Shown: positions 26,976 through 36,195, counted from the stretch's first letter. The stretch is 64,000 bases of DNA from Bradyrhizobium sp. CCGB12 (GCF_024199845.1 NZ_JANADO010000001.1:2232001-2296000), one strand, 5' to 3'. The notes: generated from the letters alone by a model not told the origin. Made by a program: numbers and translations.

Positions 26976-27173
26976 TCACGTTCTGCCGTTGTCGCGGATC
27001 GACAAAAGCCCGTCCTTGATGGCGAGACGGATGCCTTCCTCGATCAAGGTACGTGCGACGCCGGGAACGCTGGTGCCGTGGGTGCCCTGTCTCACCAGTT
27101 TCTCCAGATAGGTGATGGTCGAGAGCGCCAAGGTTACGGGAATACGGTCAGTCTCGGCTTTTTCGGTGGCCAT
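26976..27173 (-). CDS. Small conserved-looking protein, possible ribbon-helix-helix
   Basis: 65 residues: MATEKAETDRIPVTLALSTI, TYLEKLVRQGTHGTSVPGVA, RTLIEEGIRLAIKDGLL. The pattern (short strand PVTLALS, helix with a glycine turn, second helix VARTLIEEGIRLAI) resembles small RHH DNA-binding proteins that regulate themselves or a partner, and is recurrent in Bradyrhizobium as I recall. It is upstream of the gcrA-like gene on the same strand, 41 bp away. Confidence 0.65.
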   Translation of the reverse strand: MATEKAETDRIPVTLALSTITYLEKLVRQGTHGTSVPGVARTLIEEGIRLAIKDGLLSIRDNGRT

Positions 27174-27372
27174 GGCCCGAACGCTAGCCTCTTACTCAGG
27201 TACATAAAAGTAACGATTAAGACTCTATTTAGGTTCGGGGGTCGGAGTCAAATCCGGGCTGCTTCGTTCGCTCAGCCTGTTGGAATCGCACAGGAAATTA
27301 GACATGGCGCAACGTGCCGCGCGGGGTGGCGGGCGGCGGCTTGGCGTCAACAGGTGAGAGGCGGGGGCCGGC

Positions 27373-28314
27373 TCAGCCGTGCACGATCGCCTTTTCGATC
27401 ATGCAATGGATGCCCTTGGCGCCGTTGACGGTCTGGGTCACCCGCAAATCGGCGGCCAGGCTGCTCAGCGTGTAGGCGTCCTCACGCGACAGGTTTCGCC
27501 TCTCGCCGAGCAGCGCGATCATGTCGCGCAGCGCGCGCACCACGCACTGGTCGAGGTCGGGGTCCATCGCCATGGTCATGTAGTGCGTCGCCGTCTCGGC
27601 GCGGGGATAGTCGAACCTGAGATCCTTGCGCAGTGTCAGGCGGAAGCGGCCCTGAAGCGCGGTCTCGATTGCGGTGACGCAAACTTCGCCGTCGCCCTGC
27701 ACGCCGTGGCCGTCGCCGCAGGAGAACAGCGCGCCCGGAACGAACACAGGCAGGTACAGCGTCGCACCCGCGCCGAGCTCCTTGTTGTCGAGATTGCCGC
27801 CCATCGCGCGCGGGATCAGCGAGGAGATTCGGCCCCAGGCCGGCGGCGGCGATACGCCCATCACGCCGAAGAACGGCTTGAGCGGCAGGTCGAGGCCCCA
27901 GGGCATGCGGCCGGTCATCCGCGATCGGTCCAGCGGGATGTTCAGGATACGCGTCTCGTGGAAATCGTCGGGCAGGGTGCCGGACAGCGGCTTGATCATA
28001 TTCCAGCCCCAATCCTGCCGGAGCTGAACGTCGAGGATCTCGACCGCAAGCACGTCGCCGGGCTCGGCGCCCTCGACCGCAATCGGACCGGTGAGGATGT
28101 GGCCGGGCAGCATCCGCTCGTTGCTGGCATGAACTGCGAACATCTCCGGCGGAATGTGAAACTTGTCGCGGTCGGGCAGCATGTCCGGACCGCCGCTGAT
28201 GGTGTCGACCGTGACCTCGTCGCCGCTGGCGACGGTGAGGACGGGCTTGAGCGCGGCTTCGAAGAAGCCCCAATGACAGGTTTCGGGGCTGGAATGCAGG
28301 TGATGATGGGTCAT
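27373..28314 (-). CDS. Acetamidase/formamidase family protein
   Basis: Hydrolyses short amides to acid and ammonia. 313 aa. FmdA/AmdA landmarks: FEAALKPVLTVASGDEVTVDTISGG, HASNERMLPGHILTGPIAVEGAEPGDVLAVEI, RAMGGNLDNKELGAGATLYLPVFVPGALFSCGDGHGVQGDGEVC with the metal-site residues, and ETATHYMTMAMDPDLD. N-terminal MTHHHLHSS is His-rich. Cytoplasmic, no signal peptide. Natural substrate not determinable. Confidence 0.88.
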   Translation of the reverse strand: MTHHHLHSSPETCHWGFFEAALKPVLTVASGDEVTVDTISGGPDMLPDRDKFHIPPEMFAVHASNERMLPGHILTGPIAVEGAEPGDVLAVEILDVQLRQDWGWNMIKPLSGTLPDDFHETRILNIPLDRSRMTGRMPWGLDLPLKPFFGVMGVSPPPAWGRISSLIPRAMGGNLDNKELGAGATLYLPVFVPGALFSCGDGHGVQGDGEVCVTAIETALQGRFRLTLRKDLRFDYPRAETATHYMTMAMDPDLDQCVVRALRDMIALLGERRNLSREDAYTLSSLAADLRVTQTVNGAKGIHCMIEKAIVHG

Positions 28315-28340
28315 TTGTCGCGTCCGGCTGGTTTCATTGG

Positions 28341-28419
28341 CCCCGGGCTTGACCCGGCGATCGATCCTCTTTCAAGAAGATTTCTGAAGAAGGCCGGGCC
28401 GGTCAAGCCCGCGCATGGC
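28341..28419. repeat. Dispersed palindromic repeat, GCTTGACCCGG class (copy 1)
   Basis: CCCGGGCTTGACCCGG at the left and CCGGTCAAGCCCG at the right are imperfectly inverted around a CTTTCAAGAAGATTTCTGAAG inner hairpin. The related copy is at 34472-34576. It runs to within 30 bp of the next gene and is open in that gene's frame. Confidence 0.7.
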
Positions 28420-28446
28420 AGGTACGATCATTCCAGCGAGGCTCCC

Positions 28447-29250
28447 CTGTATTTCGCTCTTTCCAAGACCCTCGGCATTGCGCTGCTGCCGGTCAATCTC
28501 CTGGTCGAGCTCGGAATCCTGTCGGTCGTGTTGATGGCGACGCGCTTTGCTGCGTTCGGTCGCAAGCTTGCCGTGATCACGCTGGTCGTGCTCGCGCTCG
28601 CCGCGTTCTCGCCGCTCGGCAATCTCCTGCTCTATCCGCTGGAATCGCGCTTTCCGCCCTGGGACCCGTCGCGCGGTGCGCCCGACGGCATCATCGTGCT
28701 CGGCGGCTCCATCGACACCGATCTGTCGGCGGCGCATCGCACGCCGGTCGTGGGGCACGCGGCCGACCGCCTGTTCGCGCCGGCCGAGCTTGCCCGCCGC
28801 TATCCCAATGCGCGCATCGTCTTCACCGGGGGCACTTCGAACCTGGTCTCGACCGAGTCGAGGGAAGCTGATTATTCCGCGCCAATCCTGGAGCATCTCG
28901 GCATTGCGAAGGAGCGCCTGATCCTCGAGCGTGACTCCCGCAACACCTGGGAGAATGCGATCTTCACGAAGCAATTGGTGTCACCGAAGCCGGGCGAGCG
29001 CTGGCTGCTGGTCACCTCGGCCTTCCATATGCCGCGCTCGATGGGAATTTTCCGCGAGGCCGGATTTGACGTCGAAGCCTATCCCGTGGACTGGCGGATG
29101 GGCGGACGCGCCGATCTGTTTTCCTTCACCAATATGGGCGTGGACGGCCTTGGGCGAACCGACGTGGCCGTGCGCGAGTGGATCGGCCTCGTGGCTTACC
29201 ATCTGATGGGCAGGACCGGCGAGTTGCTTCCAGGCCCGGGCAAGGACTAA
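28447..29250 (+). CDS. YdcF-like DUF218 membrane protein
   Basis: DUF218 proteins are linked to envelope biogenesis; the ElyC/SanA relatives bind polyisoprenoid metabolism. Two N-terminal membrane segments (LGIALLPVNLLVELGILSVV and ITLVVLALAAFSPLGNLLLY) precede the DUF218 core: PDGIIVLGGSI, ARIVFTGGTSN, ERLILERDSRNTWENA, WLLVTSAFHMPRSMGIFREAG. The family start matches residue LYFALSKTL, which begins with CTG at 28447 preceded by GAGG at six bases; no ATG, GTG or TTG lies in frame between the palindromic repeat and this codon. A longer frame upstream is antisense to the amidase gene and rejected. Confidence 0.8.
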   Translation: MYFALSKTLGIALLPVNLLVELGILSVVLMATRFAAFGRKLAVITLVVLALAAFSPLGNLLLYPLESRFPPWDPSRGAPDGIIVLGGSIDTDLSAAHRTPVVGHAADRLFAPAELARRYPNARIVFTGGTSNLVSTESREADYSAPILEHLGIAKERLILERDSRNTWENAIFTKQLVSPKPGERWLLVTSAFHMPRSMGIFREAGFDVEAYPVDWRMGGRADLFSFTNMGVDGLGRTDVAVREWIGLVAYHLMGRTGELLPGPGKD

Positions 29251-29301
29251 AACGAGGGCTGAAAAGCAAGAACGCGGCGCGCGATGCCGGGAGGGAACGC
29301 C

Positions 29302-30084
29302 ATGCAGGAGCAGAGCGCAGACAGGATCGATCTTGTCGGCCTCGTCGCCGATCTCAACAGCCTGCTGCGGTTGAAGACAACGGTGATCGGCATGAAGCTG
29401 TTCGCGCGCGCCGAAGACATGGAGGCGATCCCGAAAATCCGGCGGCCGAATGCGATCCACACCACCGACCAGATCGTCAGCATGGCCGCGCGCCTGGGGT
29501 GGACCGTCGGCATCACGTCCGAGGACCTCGTCGGCGCGCAATGCCGGGCGGTGATTGGCCTCAGCCCACAGGATGAAAAATGGCTCGCCGGCGCAAACTA
29601 TGTCGGGGTCTGGCACGGCACGGCGGAAGACGCGCGCAAGCGCCAGGAGGCGCTGGACGTGGTTCCGTTCGGGCAGTATCAGGCGCTCGCCGTCAGTCCG
29701 CTCCAGAGCGGCCGGCTCGATCCGCCCGATATCTGCCTCGTCTATGCGACGCCCGGGCAGATGATCATCCTGATCAACGGGCTGCAATATACCGGCTACA
29801 AGAAGTTCGAATGGGGCGTGGTCGGCGAGACCGCTTGTGCGGATTCGTGGGGACGGGCGCTCAAGACCGGCGAGCCCAGCCTGTCCTTGCCATGCTATGC
29901 CGAACGGCGCTATGGCGGCGTGCCGGACGAGGAGATGCTGATGGCCTTGAAGCCCTCGCATCTCGCCAAGGCGGTTGAGGGCATGAAGGCGCTGGCCAAG
30001 AACGGCCTGCGCTATCCGATCCCGCCCTATGGTATTCAAAGCGACGTCCGCGCCGGCATGGGCGTGAGCTACGCGAAGAAGTAA
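29302..30084 (+). CDS. DUF169 family protein
   Basis: 260 residues from ATG 29302 (GGAGGG upstream). DUF169 landmarks: VIGMKLFARAEDMEAIP, GQYQALAVSPLQSGRLDPPDICLVYATPGQMIILINGLQY and SLSLPCYAERRYGGVPDEEMLMALKPSHLAKAVEG. Cys residues at TACADS and LPCYAE are typical of the family, whose function is unproven. Followed after 9 bases by the dehydrogenase-like gene, so probably one operon. Confidence 0.82.
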   Translation: MQEQSADRIDLVGLVADLNSLLRLKTTVIGMKLFARAEDMEAIPKIRRPNAIHTTDQIVSMAARLGWTVGITSEDLVGAQCRAVIGLSPQDEKWLAGANYVGVWHGTAEDARKRQEALDVVPFGQYQALAVSPLQSGRLDPPDICLVYATPGQMIILINGLQYTGYKKFEWGVVGETACADSWGRALKTGEPSLSLPCYAERRYGGVPDEEMLMALKPSHLAKAVEGMKALAKNGLRYPIPPYGIQSDVRAGMGVSYAKK

Positions 30085-30093
30085 AGGCCGATC

Positions 30094-31272
30094 ATGAGCT
30101 CTGCGAAATTCGATATCGTCGTCTACGGCGCGACCGGTTTCACCGGCCAGCTCGTCGCCGAATATCTGGCGGCGCATTACAAGGACGACGAGCAGCTCAA
30201 ATGGGCGATGGCGGGCCGCAGCCTCGAGAAGCTCAAATCCGTGCGCGATGCGATCGGCGCGCCCGCGGACACGCCGCTGATCGTGGCCGATGCGTCCGAT
30301 GCGGCCTCGCTGAAGGCGATGGTGGCGCAGACCAAGTCGGTGATCACGACAGTTGGGCCGTACCAATTCTATGGCGAGGACCTGCTCGCGGCCTGCATCG
30401 CTGCAGGTGCGGATTATTTCGACCTCTGCGGCGAGCCGGTCTGGATGCGGCAGATGATCGACAAATACGACGCGGCGGCCAAGGCGAGCGGTGCACGGAT
30501 CGTGTTTTCGTGCGGTTATGATTCCGTGCCGTTCGAGCTCGGCACGTTCTTCGTGCAGGAAGAGGCCAAGCGCGTGTTCGGCGCGCCGGCCGCGCGCGTC
30601 AAGGGCCGTGTGCGCGACATGCGCGGCACGCTGTCAGGCGGCACCGCCGCGAGCGCGAAAGCGACCTTCGATGCGGTGGCCAAGGACCTCAGCCTTGTCG
30701 CCATTCTCAACGATCATTTTGCGCTGACGCCCGGGTTCACCGGTCCGAAGCAGCCGAAGGGCAACAGGGCGGCCTTTGAGGAGGATCTGCAATCCTGGGC
30801 CGCGCCGTTCATGATGGCGCTGATCAACACGCGCAACGTCCATCGCTCCAACATGCTGATGGGCTTTCCGTACGGGAAGGAGTTCGTCTACGACGAGATG
30901 GTCCTGACCGGTCCCGGCGAGAAGGGCGAGGCCAATGCGAAGCGCGTGATGGCGGCCAATGCCGAGAAGACCGGCCCGAACGCGCCGAAGCCGGGCGAGG
31001 GACCCTCGAAGGAGGAGCGCGAGAAGGGCCTCTTCAATCTGCTCTATGTCGCGATCGCGCCCGACGGCCGCATGGTCCGCGCCGGCGTCACCGGCGACCG
31101 CGATCCCGGTTACGGCTCGACCTCGAAGATGATCTCGGAATGCGCCATCTGCCTGCTGCGCGACGCGACGGATGTTCCGGCCGGCTTCTGGACGCCGGGC
31201 GCAGCGATGCAGCACAAGCTGATCAAGCGGCTGCGGGACCATGCGGGGCTGACGTTTGAGGTGGAGAGTTAG
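30094..31272 (+). CDS. Saccharopine dehydrogenase-like / trans-acting enoyl reductase family protein
   Basis: 392 residues. The N-terminal Rossmann motif VVYGATGFTGQLVAEYLAA is clear, followed by VITTVGPYQFYGEDLLAACIAAGADYFDLCGE and ARIVFSCGYDSVPFELGTF, diagnostic of this family that includes mycobacterial trans-acting enoyl reductase for glycolipids. The C-terminal part (RMVRAGVTGDRDPGYGSTSKMISECAICL) is complete. Likely NAD(P)-dependent; substrate unknown. Downstream of the DUF169 gene. Confidence 0.85.
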   Translation: MSSAKFDIVVYGATGFTGQLVAEYLAAHYKDDEQLKWAMAGRSLEKLKSVRDAIGAPADTPLIVADASDAASLKAMVAQTKSVITTVGPYQFYGEDLLAACIAAGADYFDLCGEPVWMRQMIDKYDAAAKASGARIVFSCGYDSVPFELGTFFVQEEAKRVFGAPAARVKGRVRDMRGTLSGGTAASAKATFDAVAKDLSLVAILNDHFALTPGFTGPKQPKGNRAAFEEDLQSWAAPFMMALINTRNVHRSNMLMGFPYGKEFVYDEMVLTGPGEKGEANAKRVMAANAEKTGPNAPKPGEGPSKEEREKGLFNLLYVAIAPDGRMVRAGVTGDRDPGYGSTSKMISECAICLLRDATDVPAGFWTPGAAMQHKLIKRLRDHAGLTFEVES

Positions 31273-31281
31273 CTCGATGTC

Positions 31282-31380
31282 GCAGGGTGGGCAAAGCGAA
31301 GCGTGCCCACCACCTTCATCGCGGTTGCGGAGAGATGGTGGGCACGGCGCGCGAAGAGCGCGCCTTTGCCCACCCTACGG
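31282..31380. repeat. Dispersed palindromic repeat, AGGGTGGGCAAAG class (copy 1)
   Basis: AGGGTGGGCAAAG and CTTTGCCCACCCT at the ends, with inner GTGCCCACCACC and GGTGGGCAC. Other copies: 39928-40022 and a variant at 58978-59093. Lies between convergent genes. Confidence 0.85.
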
Positions 31381-31388
31381 CAGCGTGC

Positions 31389-32585
31389 TTAAGCCGCCCG
31401 CGCGTCATACGCGTACATGAAGTCCATGCTTTTGGCGCCGAGCGGCAGCAGCCATTTCATCATCTGATTGCGCATCCAGGCGCCGGTGGCGCTGAACTCG
31501 CGCTTGCTGTTGCCGTTGCGGCGGGCCATGGCGACGATCTTCTCGGCGCGCGGGCGGCGCTCAGCCTCGAAAGCCTGGAAGGTGGCGCCGAGCTCCTGGC
31601 CCTCCTGCATCAGACGCGCGAGCCGCATCGCATCCTCGAGCGCGAGCGAGGCACCCTGGCCGGCATGGGGGCTGGTCGCATGCGCGGCATCGCCGATCAG
31701 CAGCGAGCGCTTGCGCGACCAGGTCGGCAAGGTCGCGACGTCGAGCGTGTCGGTGACGACGATGTTCTCGGCGGCTTCGATGATGTCGGGGATCGGATCA
31801 TGCCAGCCACGGTGGAAGCCGCGCAGATGCTGCTTCAGCGTGGCGGCGTCGAGCGCGCGGAACATCGCGGCATCCATGCCGTGCGCCGGCTGCGTGCTCC
31901 ACCACATCACGCCGTCGTTCGGATCGGGGCTGCAATGGCCGTAGCCGAAGAAGCCGCTCTGTCCGAACGTGGTCTCGACGTGCCGGCCGATTGGCCTGCC
32001 GTCGAGCACGGCGTGCGGCACGAAGCCGCCGAAGCCGATCAGTCCGGTGTTGAACGGTTGCGGGCCATCGGGCACCACCTGGCGGCGCGCGACCGAATGC
32101 ACGCCGTCCGCGCCGATCAGGAAATCGCCTTCGGCGGTGGTGCCGTCGGCGAAATAGGCGATGATCGGCTGGTCGCCGCGGTCCTCGATCTTGATCAGGC
32201 GCTTCTCGAAGTAGAGCGAGACGCAGGCGCACCAGGCCTTGTCGATCAGCATTTCGTTCAGCGCAGCGCGGCAGACGTTGACGGCCGGCTGGCCGAAGCG
32301 CCGCGCCATGTCGCGGTTGATCGAGCCGAGCCGCTTCCCGCCCTGCGAATAGAAGTCGAAGGACTCCGCGACCGAGCCGCGGCTGATCAGCTCGTTCGAA
32401 AGCCCGATCTCGTCCATCACGTGCATGCCGTTCGGTGCGATCTGAAGGCCGCCGCCGATGCCCTTCGAATAGGGCCAGGCCTCATACATCGCGGACTCGA
32501 TGCCGGCCCGGCGCAGCAGGATCGCGGCGACAGGCCCGGCGATGCCGGCGCCGATGATCAGCGCCTTGCGGGGACGGTAGGACAT
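31389..32585 (-). CDS. FAD-dependent aromatic-type monooxygenase
   Basis: 398 residues of the PHBH-like fold. FAD motifs: IIGAGIAGPVAAILLRRAGI (GxGxxG), FLIGADGVHSVAR (DG motif) and LLIGDAAHATSPHAGQGASLALEDAMRLA (GD motif). The substrate region is generic. It is divergent from marR at 32682 with a strong palindrome in the 96-bp promoter region, so its expression is probably ligand induced. Substrate likely a phenolic or similar compound. Confidence 0.9.
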   Translation of the reverse strand: MSYRPRKALIIGAGIAGPVAAILLRRAGIESAMYEAWPYSKGIGGGLQIAPNGMHVMDEIGLSNELISRGSVAESFDFYSQGGKRLGSINRDMARRFGQPAVNVCRAALNEMLIDKAWCACVSLYFEKRLIKIEDRGDQPIIAYFADGTTAEGDFLIGADGVHSVARRQVVPDGPQPFNTGLIGFGGFVPHAVLDGRPIGRHVETTFGQSGFFGYGHCSPDPNDGVMWWSTQPAHGMDAAMFRALDAATLKQHLRGFHRGWHDPIPDIIEAAENIVVTDTLDVATLPTWSRKRSLLIGDAAHATSPHAGQGASLALEDAMRLARLMQEGQELGATFQAFEAERRPRAEKIVAMARRNGNSKREFSATGAWMRNQMMKWLLPLGAKSMDFMYAYDARAA

Positions 32586-32634
32586 GGCTTGCTCCCGACG
32601 TTTCCTTGATGCTAGGAGAAATTACGGTCACTAA

Positions 32635-32671
32635 ATCTCTTAGTGGCTAAGATATATATCGACTAAGAGAT
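32635..32671. promoter_or_regulatory. MarR operator between monooxygenase and marR
   Basis: ATCTCTTAGT (32635-32644) and ACTAAGAGAT (32662-32671) are perfectly inverted around the palindrome GATATATATC; CTTAG/CTAAG half-sites occur three times (32639, 32647, 32663). The site ends 10 bp before the marR start, suggesting repression of both divergent genes. Confidence 0.75.
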
Positions 32672-32681
32672 GAGGTAAGCC

Positions 32682-33209
32682 TTGTCAAGGACGAAGGCGC
32701 GCACGGCGCTGTTGCAGGAGCTCGAGGAGGCGATGCGCCGGTCGTCCGCGCAGGGCGTGCTCTACGGCCAGACCGTTGCGAACGTTGCCGGAATCGCCAA
32801 TTCCGACCTCGAATGCATGGACATCCTCTATCTCGAGGGGCGCGTCACCGCGGGCCGGCTCGCCGAGGTCACGGGGCTGACCACGGGCGCGATCACCGGC
32901 GTGGTCGACAGGCTCGAAAAGGTTGGCCTGGTGCGCCGTGAACGCGACGAGGCCGATCGCCGCAAGGTCTTCATTGCGGTCGTGCCGGAGGCGATCGCGA
33001 AAATCGGCCAGTTCTACGTGCCGATGCAGCAGGCGATGGAGCGGGTCTGCAATGGCTATTCCGACGAGGAGTTGCGATTGCTGCTGCGCTTCACCAATGA
33101 GAGTCACAAGGGCGTGCTTGCGGCAACCGAGGCGCTGAAGGGACTGCTCGACACGCCGCCGGAGAAGCGTCCCGATCTCAAGCTGAAGAAGCGTCCTCGC
33201 CAGCCCTGA
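32682..33209 (+). CDS. MarR-family regulator of the monooxygenase
   Basis: 175 residues; TTG start at 32682 with GATGAGG upstream. HTH: SDLECMDILYLEGRVTAGRL, AEVTGLTTGAITGVVDRLEKVGLVRRERDEADRRKVFI (wing). The C-terminus is strongly basic (KKRPDLKLKKRPRQP-like). The 3' end overlaps the convergent polymerase gene by 32 bp. Probable repressor of the adjacent monooxygenase via the palindrome at 32635. Confidence 0.9.
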   Translation: MSRTKARTALLQELEEAMRRSSAQGVLYGQTVANVAGIANSDLECMDILYLEGRVTAGRLAEVTGLTTGAITGVVDRLEKVGLVRRERDEADRRKVFIAVVPEAIAKIGQFYVPMQQAMERVCNGYSDEELRLLLRFTNESHKGVLAATEALKGLLDTPPEKRPDLKLKKRPRQP

Positions 33210-34437
33210 TCTTGTAGGCCTGCGCGGCCGCGATCATGCCCCACATCGCGCCCAGCATCATCCAGAAGTGCCGCCAGTGGTCGGTGTCGATCACGAAGCT
33301 TTCGCCGACGGTGCCGACGAAGGCGGAGAAGACGGCGAGATAGGCGCGCTGCCAGGGCACACGGACGAAGATGTGCCTGACACCCATGATGACGGTGGTG
33401 AAGACCAGCGCGGGATAGCACATGCCGGAGAGCCAGCCGCCGGACATGAAGGCGTTGAGGTAGGAGTTGTGGGTGTCCTCGGGGAAAAAGCGGTGGAATT
33501 GCAGCGGGCCGATGCCGAACGGCAGGTCGAGCGCCATCTCGGCGCCGAGGATGTGGCGGCCGAACCGGCCGAAGCGGCCCTCGTCATAGCTCTGGTCGAA
33601 GCTCGCGCGCTGCTTGAACATCTCGGCGATGGAGTCGAATGACAGCAGCACCGCGATCAAGGCCAGGCCCAGCACCGCGGCGACGATCGCCATGATGATG
33701 ATGCGCGAGCGCTGCGCGTTGGTGCGGCTGGTCAGCACCATCAGCGCCAGCATGAAAGCGGCGGTCAGCACCAGGCCGCCCCAGGCGGCGCGGGAGAAGG
33801 CGAGCAGGATCGCCAGCGACATGATGCCGAAGCCGATGACGTTCCGGAACGCCTTGCCGAGCTTGTCCGACACCACGCTCTGGAGCGAGAACAGTGCCGG
33901 CAGGATCAGGAAGGCGCCGAGCACGTTCGGGTCCTTGAACGTGCCGCGCGCGCGACCGTAGAGCGTGAGGAGGTCGTTTCCGCCGGGAATCAAGTGGAAG
34001 TAGCCGGCGACCGCCAATAGCGAGGCGATCATCGCGCCGACAACGAGCCCGCGGCGCAGCATGTCGAGCCGGGCCGTCGTGTCCTCCGAAATGACCATAG
34101 CGAAGAACACCACGGTCACCGCCATGTACCAGGAAGTCGCGATCCAGCTCACCACCTCGGACTGCTCGAACAGCGGGATCGCGCTGATCGTGTAGCCGAC
34201 ATTGAGCAGGACCAGCAGCAGCACCAGCGGCATCAGCACGAGCTTCAGGCGCAGGCCGGTGGCGAAGAAGATGACGGTGGCGAGCAGCGTCGCGATCTCG
34301 TAGGGGCTCGGCTCGATGAACACAATCGCGCCGGAGGCGCCGACCAGCCACACCAGCGCGCGCTGGAGGGCCAGCACGCCGGGCGCAGCCGGTGCGGCTA
34401 CGTTCACTTCACCGGCTGTCGCCGCATACGCCATCAC
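33178..34437 (-). CDS. O-antigen ligase/Wzy-like polysaccharide polymerase
   Basis: 419 residues with about 11 membrane segments. The Wzy_C/O-antigen-ligase signature is RGTFKDPNVLGAFLILPAL, AILLAFSRAAWGGLVL and the periplasmic loop EDTHNSYLNAFMSGGWL, with the functionally important His in the last. Begins MMAYAATAGEVNVAAP. It heads the exopolysaccharide locus and most likely polymerises the lipid-linked repeat made by the next two gene products. Its 3' end overlaps the convergent marR by 32 bp. Confidence 0.87.
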   Translation of the reverse strand: MMAYAATAGEVNVAAPAAPGVLALQRALVWLVGASGAIVFIEPSPYEIATLLATVIFFATGLRLKLVLMPLVLLLVLLNVGYTISAIPLFEQSEVVSWIATSWYMAVTVVFFAMVISEDTTARLDMLRRGLVVGAMIASLLAVAGYFHLIPGGNDLLTLYGRARGTFKDPNVLGAFLILPALFSLQSVVSDKLGKAFRNVIGFGIMSLAILLAFSRAAWGGLVLTAAFMLALMVLTSRTNAQRSRIIIMAIVAAVLGLALIAVLLSFDSIAEMFKQRASFDQSYDEGRFGRFGRHILGAEMALDLPFGIGPLQFHRFFPEDTHNSYLNAFMSGGWLSGMCYPALVFTTVIMGVRHIFVRVPWQRAYLAVFSAFVGTVGESFVIDTDHWRHFWMMLGAMWGMIAAAQAYKIRAGEDASSA

Positions 34438-34471
34438 ACGCTCACGCTACTCGTACGCCACACAACACGCT

Positions 34472-34576
34472 GTCATCACCCGGCTTGACCCGGCGATCCA
34501 GTAGCCCGCGGCGCCTACTGTGGAAACGACTGGCGCTGCGGCGTACTGGATGCCTCGGTCAAGCCGGGGCATGACA
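34472..34576. repeat. Dispersed palindromic repeat, GCTTGACCCGG class (copy 2)
   Basis: TGTCATCACCCGGCTTGACC at the left and GGTCAAGCCGGGGCATGACA at the right are inverted, with inner GATCCAGTA / TACTGGAT arms. It separates the polymerase gene from the glycosyltransferase gene. Confidence 0.82.
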
Positions 34577-34587
34577 GAGAAACAAAC

Positions 34588-36195
34588 TCAATACGCGTTC
34601 TCGTTCTTGGTCAGCAGCGAGATCGGCGTCTTCAGGAGAATGTAGAGATCGAACAGCACCGACCAGTTCTCGATGTAATAGAGATCGAACTCGACGCGCT
34701 TCTGGATCTTCTCTTCATTGTCGATCTCGCCGCGCCAGCCGTTGATCTGGGCCCAGCCGGTGATGCCGGGCTTGACGCGGTGGCGGGCGAAGTAGCCGTC
34801 CACGGCTTCGTCGAACAGGCGGCTCTGCAGCTTGCCCTGCACGGCATGCGGGCGCGGGCCGACCAGGGAAAGGTTGCCGGCGAACACCACGTTGAAGAGC
34901 TGCGGCAGCTCGTCGAGGCTGGTCTTGCGGATGAAACGGCCGACGCGGGTGACACGCGGATCGTTCTTGGTCACGACCTTCGAGGCGGTCGGGTCAGCCT
35001 GATGGTGGTACATCGAGCGGAACTTGTAGACGTCGATGCGCTCGTTGTTGAAGCCGAAGCGCTTCTGGCGGAACATCACCGGTCCGGGGCTGTCGAGCTT
35101 CACCGCCAGCGCCACCAGTCCCATCACCGGGAGGGCTGCGAGCAGCGCGAGGCCGCCGACGATGCGGTCGAACAGCCATTTCATCACCAGGTCCCAGTCG
35201 GTGATCGGCGCCTCGAACACGTCCAGCGTCGGCACCTCGCCGAGATAGGAATAGGAGCGGGGACGGAAGCGCAGCTTGTTGGTGTGCGCGGAGAGGCGGA
35301 TGTCGACCGGCAGCACCCAGAGCTTCTTCAGCATCTCCAGGATGCGCGTCTCCGCCGAGATCGGCAGCGCGAACAGCACGAGGTCGACGCGGGTGCGACG
35401 GGCGAACTCGACGATGTCGTCGACCTTGCCGAGCTTGCGCGCGCCGGCGCAGGCGTCGAGCGCACGGCTGTCGTTGCGATCGTCGAACACGCCGAGCACG
35501 TGGATATCGGAATCCTGCTGCGCCTTCAGCGCCTCGACCAGCTGCTCGCCGTTGCTGTCTGAGCCGACGATGATGGTGCGGCGGTCGAGCCGGCCCTCGC
35601 GCGCCCAGCCGCGCACCAGCGAGCGCAGCACCAGGCGCCCGGACATGAGCGCTGCGAGCCCGAGGAAGTAGAAGGCGGCAAGCCACAGCCGCGACACTTC
35701 GCTGCCGAACTTGGCGAAGAACGAGATGCCGATGAACAGCAGGAACACGAACGACCAGGACGAGATCATCCGCGTCATCTGCCGGAGCTGTCCGCGGAAC
35801 AGCTGCACCTGATAAATATCGGCGGCCTGGAAGCAGACCACGGCGGCGGCCGCGACGGCGATGACCTCGCCGGGGTAAACCCAGCTGAAGGCGCCGGCGA
35901 GCGGCATGACATAGCCGACATAGAGCGCAATGCCGACGAGGCTGAGCAGCGCGAAATCAGCGAGGCGGACGAAGCCGGCGATCACGATCGGCGAATAGGC
36001 GCGGGCCACCTTCTGATTGACGACTTCGAGCGCCGCGGGCGAGAGCCGGCGGCGGCGCTCCACAAAGGGTTGGTCAGCGGGCTTCGCCGCAGCGCTGGTC
36101 GCGGCATCGAGCATCGAGCGTGCGTTGAGCGGTTCCACGGGCGTCCACGTCCATTCCAATGCCCACGGCACGACGTTGCGCGCCCGGGCGAGCAT
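34588..36195 (-). CDS. Undecaprenyl-phosphate glucose-1-phosphate transferase (WcaJ/GumD type)
   Basis: Starts exopolysaccharide repeat synthesis by moving hexose-1-phosphate to the undecaprenyl carrier. 535 aa with four N-terminal membrane helices (about 55-170), a Rossmann-like middle domain ([18 protein letters not shown]), a fifth helix and the C-terminal catalytic domain: [55 protein letters not shown] and [16 protein letters not shown]. All catalytic motifs are present. ATG 36195 follows AGGGG. Next to a GT4 gene and convergent with neither. Confidence 0.93.
   Translation of the reverse strand: MLARARNVVPWALEWTWTPVEPLNARSMLDAATSAAAKPADQPFVERRRRLSPAALEVVNQKVARAYSPIVIAGFVRLADFALLSLVGIALYVGYVMPLAGAFSWVYPGEVIAVAAAAVVCFQAADIYQVQLFRGQLRQMTRMISSWSFVFLLFIGISFFAKFGSEVSRLWLAAFYFLGLAALMSGRLVLRSLVRGWAREGRLDRRTIIVGSDSNGEQLVEALKAQQDSDIHVLGVFDDRNDSRALDACAGARKLGKVDDIVEFARRTRVDLVLFALPISAETRILEMLKKLWVLPVDIRLSAHTNKLRFRPRSYSYLGEVPTLDVFEAPITDWDLVMKWLFDRIVGGLALLAALPVMGLVALAVKLDSPGPVMFRQKRFGFNNERIDVYKFRSMYHHQADPTASKVVTKNDPRVTRVGRFIRKTSLDELPQLFNVVFAGNLSLVGPRPHAVQGKLQSRLFDEAVDGYFARHRVKPGITGWAQINGWRGEIDNEEKIQKRVEFDLYYIENWSVLFDLYILLKTPISLLTKNENAY

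Noticed and set aside
27379..28446. Very long N-terminal extension of the YdcF-like frame
   Set aside because: It is antisense to the amidase gene and then runs through a palindromic repeat; the YdcF family begins at LYFALSKTL.
31287..32609. 440-residue open frame antisense to the monooxygenase
   Set aside because: No family resemblance; starts inside a palindromic repeat.
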